From Thiomargarita sp. (GTDB lineage: Bacteria > Pseudomonadota > Gammaproteobacteria > Beggiatoales > Beggiatoaceae): a stretch of 5,493 nt of DNA. How positions within the stretch are numbered: position 1 is the first letter of the stretch; each line of letters begins with the position of its first letter. Positions 5,472 to 5,493 of this stretch are shown in pieces. The translations under genes were made by a program, and so were the position numbers. Under the pieces are notes generated by a model. The model was not told the origin of the DNA, ran no database searches, and saw only the letters and a list, made by a program, of their open reading frames with translations. The stretch covers positions 1-5,493 of the forward strand of contig JAGLFE010000169.1 in the NCBI GenBank assembly GCA_023144675.1, in the 5' to 3' direction.

Positions 5472-5493
5472 GTATAAAATGTAGGATGCTGCT
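5472..5493 (+). repeat. GTAGGAT-type interspersed repeat, copy 2 (cut by window end)
   Basis: GTATAAAATGTAGGATGCT is the second copy of the 340-358 unit (17 of 19 identical). The window ends 3 bases later, so the rest of the element cannot be seen. Confidence 0.45.

Overview
The window is AT-rich chromosomal DNA from a proteobacterium, most likely a low-GC gammaproteobacterium. The evidence is a PilU-type twitching ATPase, an IlvI/IlvH pair that reads like the beta/gammaproteobacterial form, and a tRNA-Arg(CCG) whose gene is close to the E. coli one and carries an encoded CCA end. A sulfur-oxidising Thiotrichales-type genome would fit the base composition and the short GTAGGAT-type intergenic repeats, but that placement is only an inference. 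No phage, plasmid, CRISPR or transposase gene is visible.

Layout. Positions 1-374 are non-coding, with short dispersed-repeat fragments. On the minus strand, a membrane-anchored repeat protein of unknown function (2332 to 1457) is followed after 5 bases by pilU (1451 to 375); the two form an apparent operon. Positions 2333-2588 are a very AT-rich divergent spacer. A tRNA-Arg gene lies at 2589-2664 on the plus strand. Positions 2665-3155 are a long AT-rich leader region with a plausible promoter and possible operator repeats for the next operon. On the plus strand, ilvI (3156-4892) and ilvH (4893-5387) abut with no spacer and encode the two subunits of acetohydroxyacid synthase, the first common step of valine, leucine and isoleucine synthesis. 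A strong hairpin and the start of another dispersed repeat fill the last hundred bases. ilvC would be an expected next gene but lies outside the window, if present.

Two unrelated modules therefore stand back to back around a tRNA gene: a type IV pilus accessory module (retraction motor plus an unknown partner) and a housekeeping amino-acid module. The least explained item is the 291-residue protein upstream of pilU. It has one N-terminal membrane helix and then at least three diverged copies of a unit of about 35-40 residues, with an acidic tail. I do not recognise its family. The next most interesting items are the intergenic repeats, including two near-identical 12-base direct repeats 31 bp apart just before ilvI. 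There is no convincing evidence here of a wholly new system.
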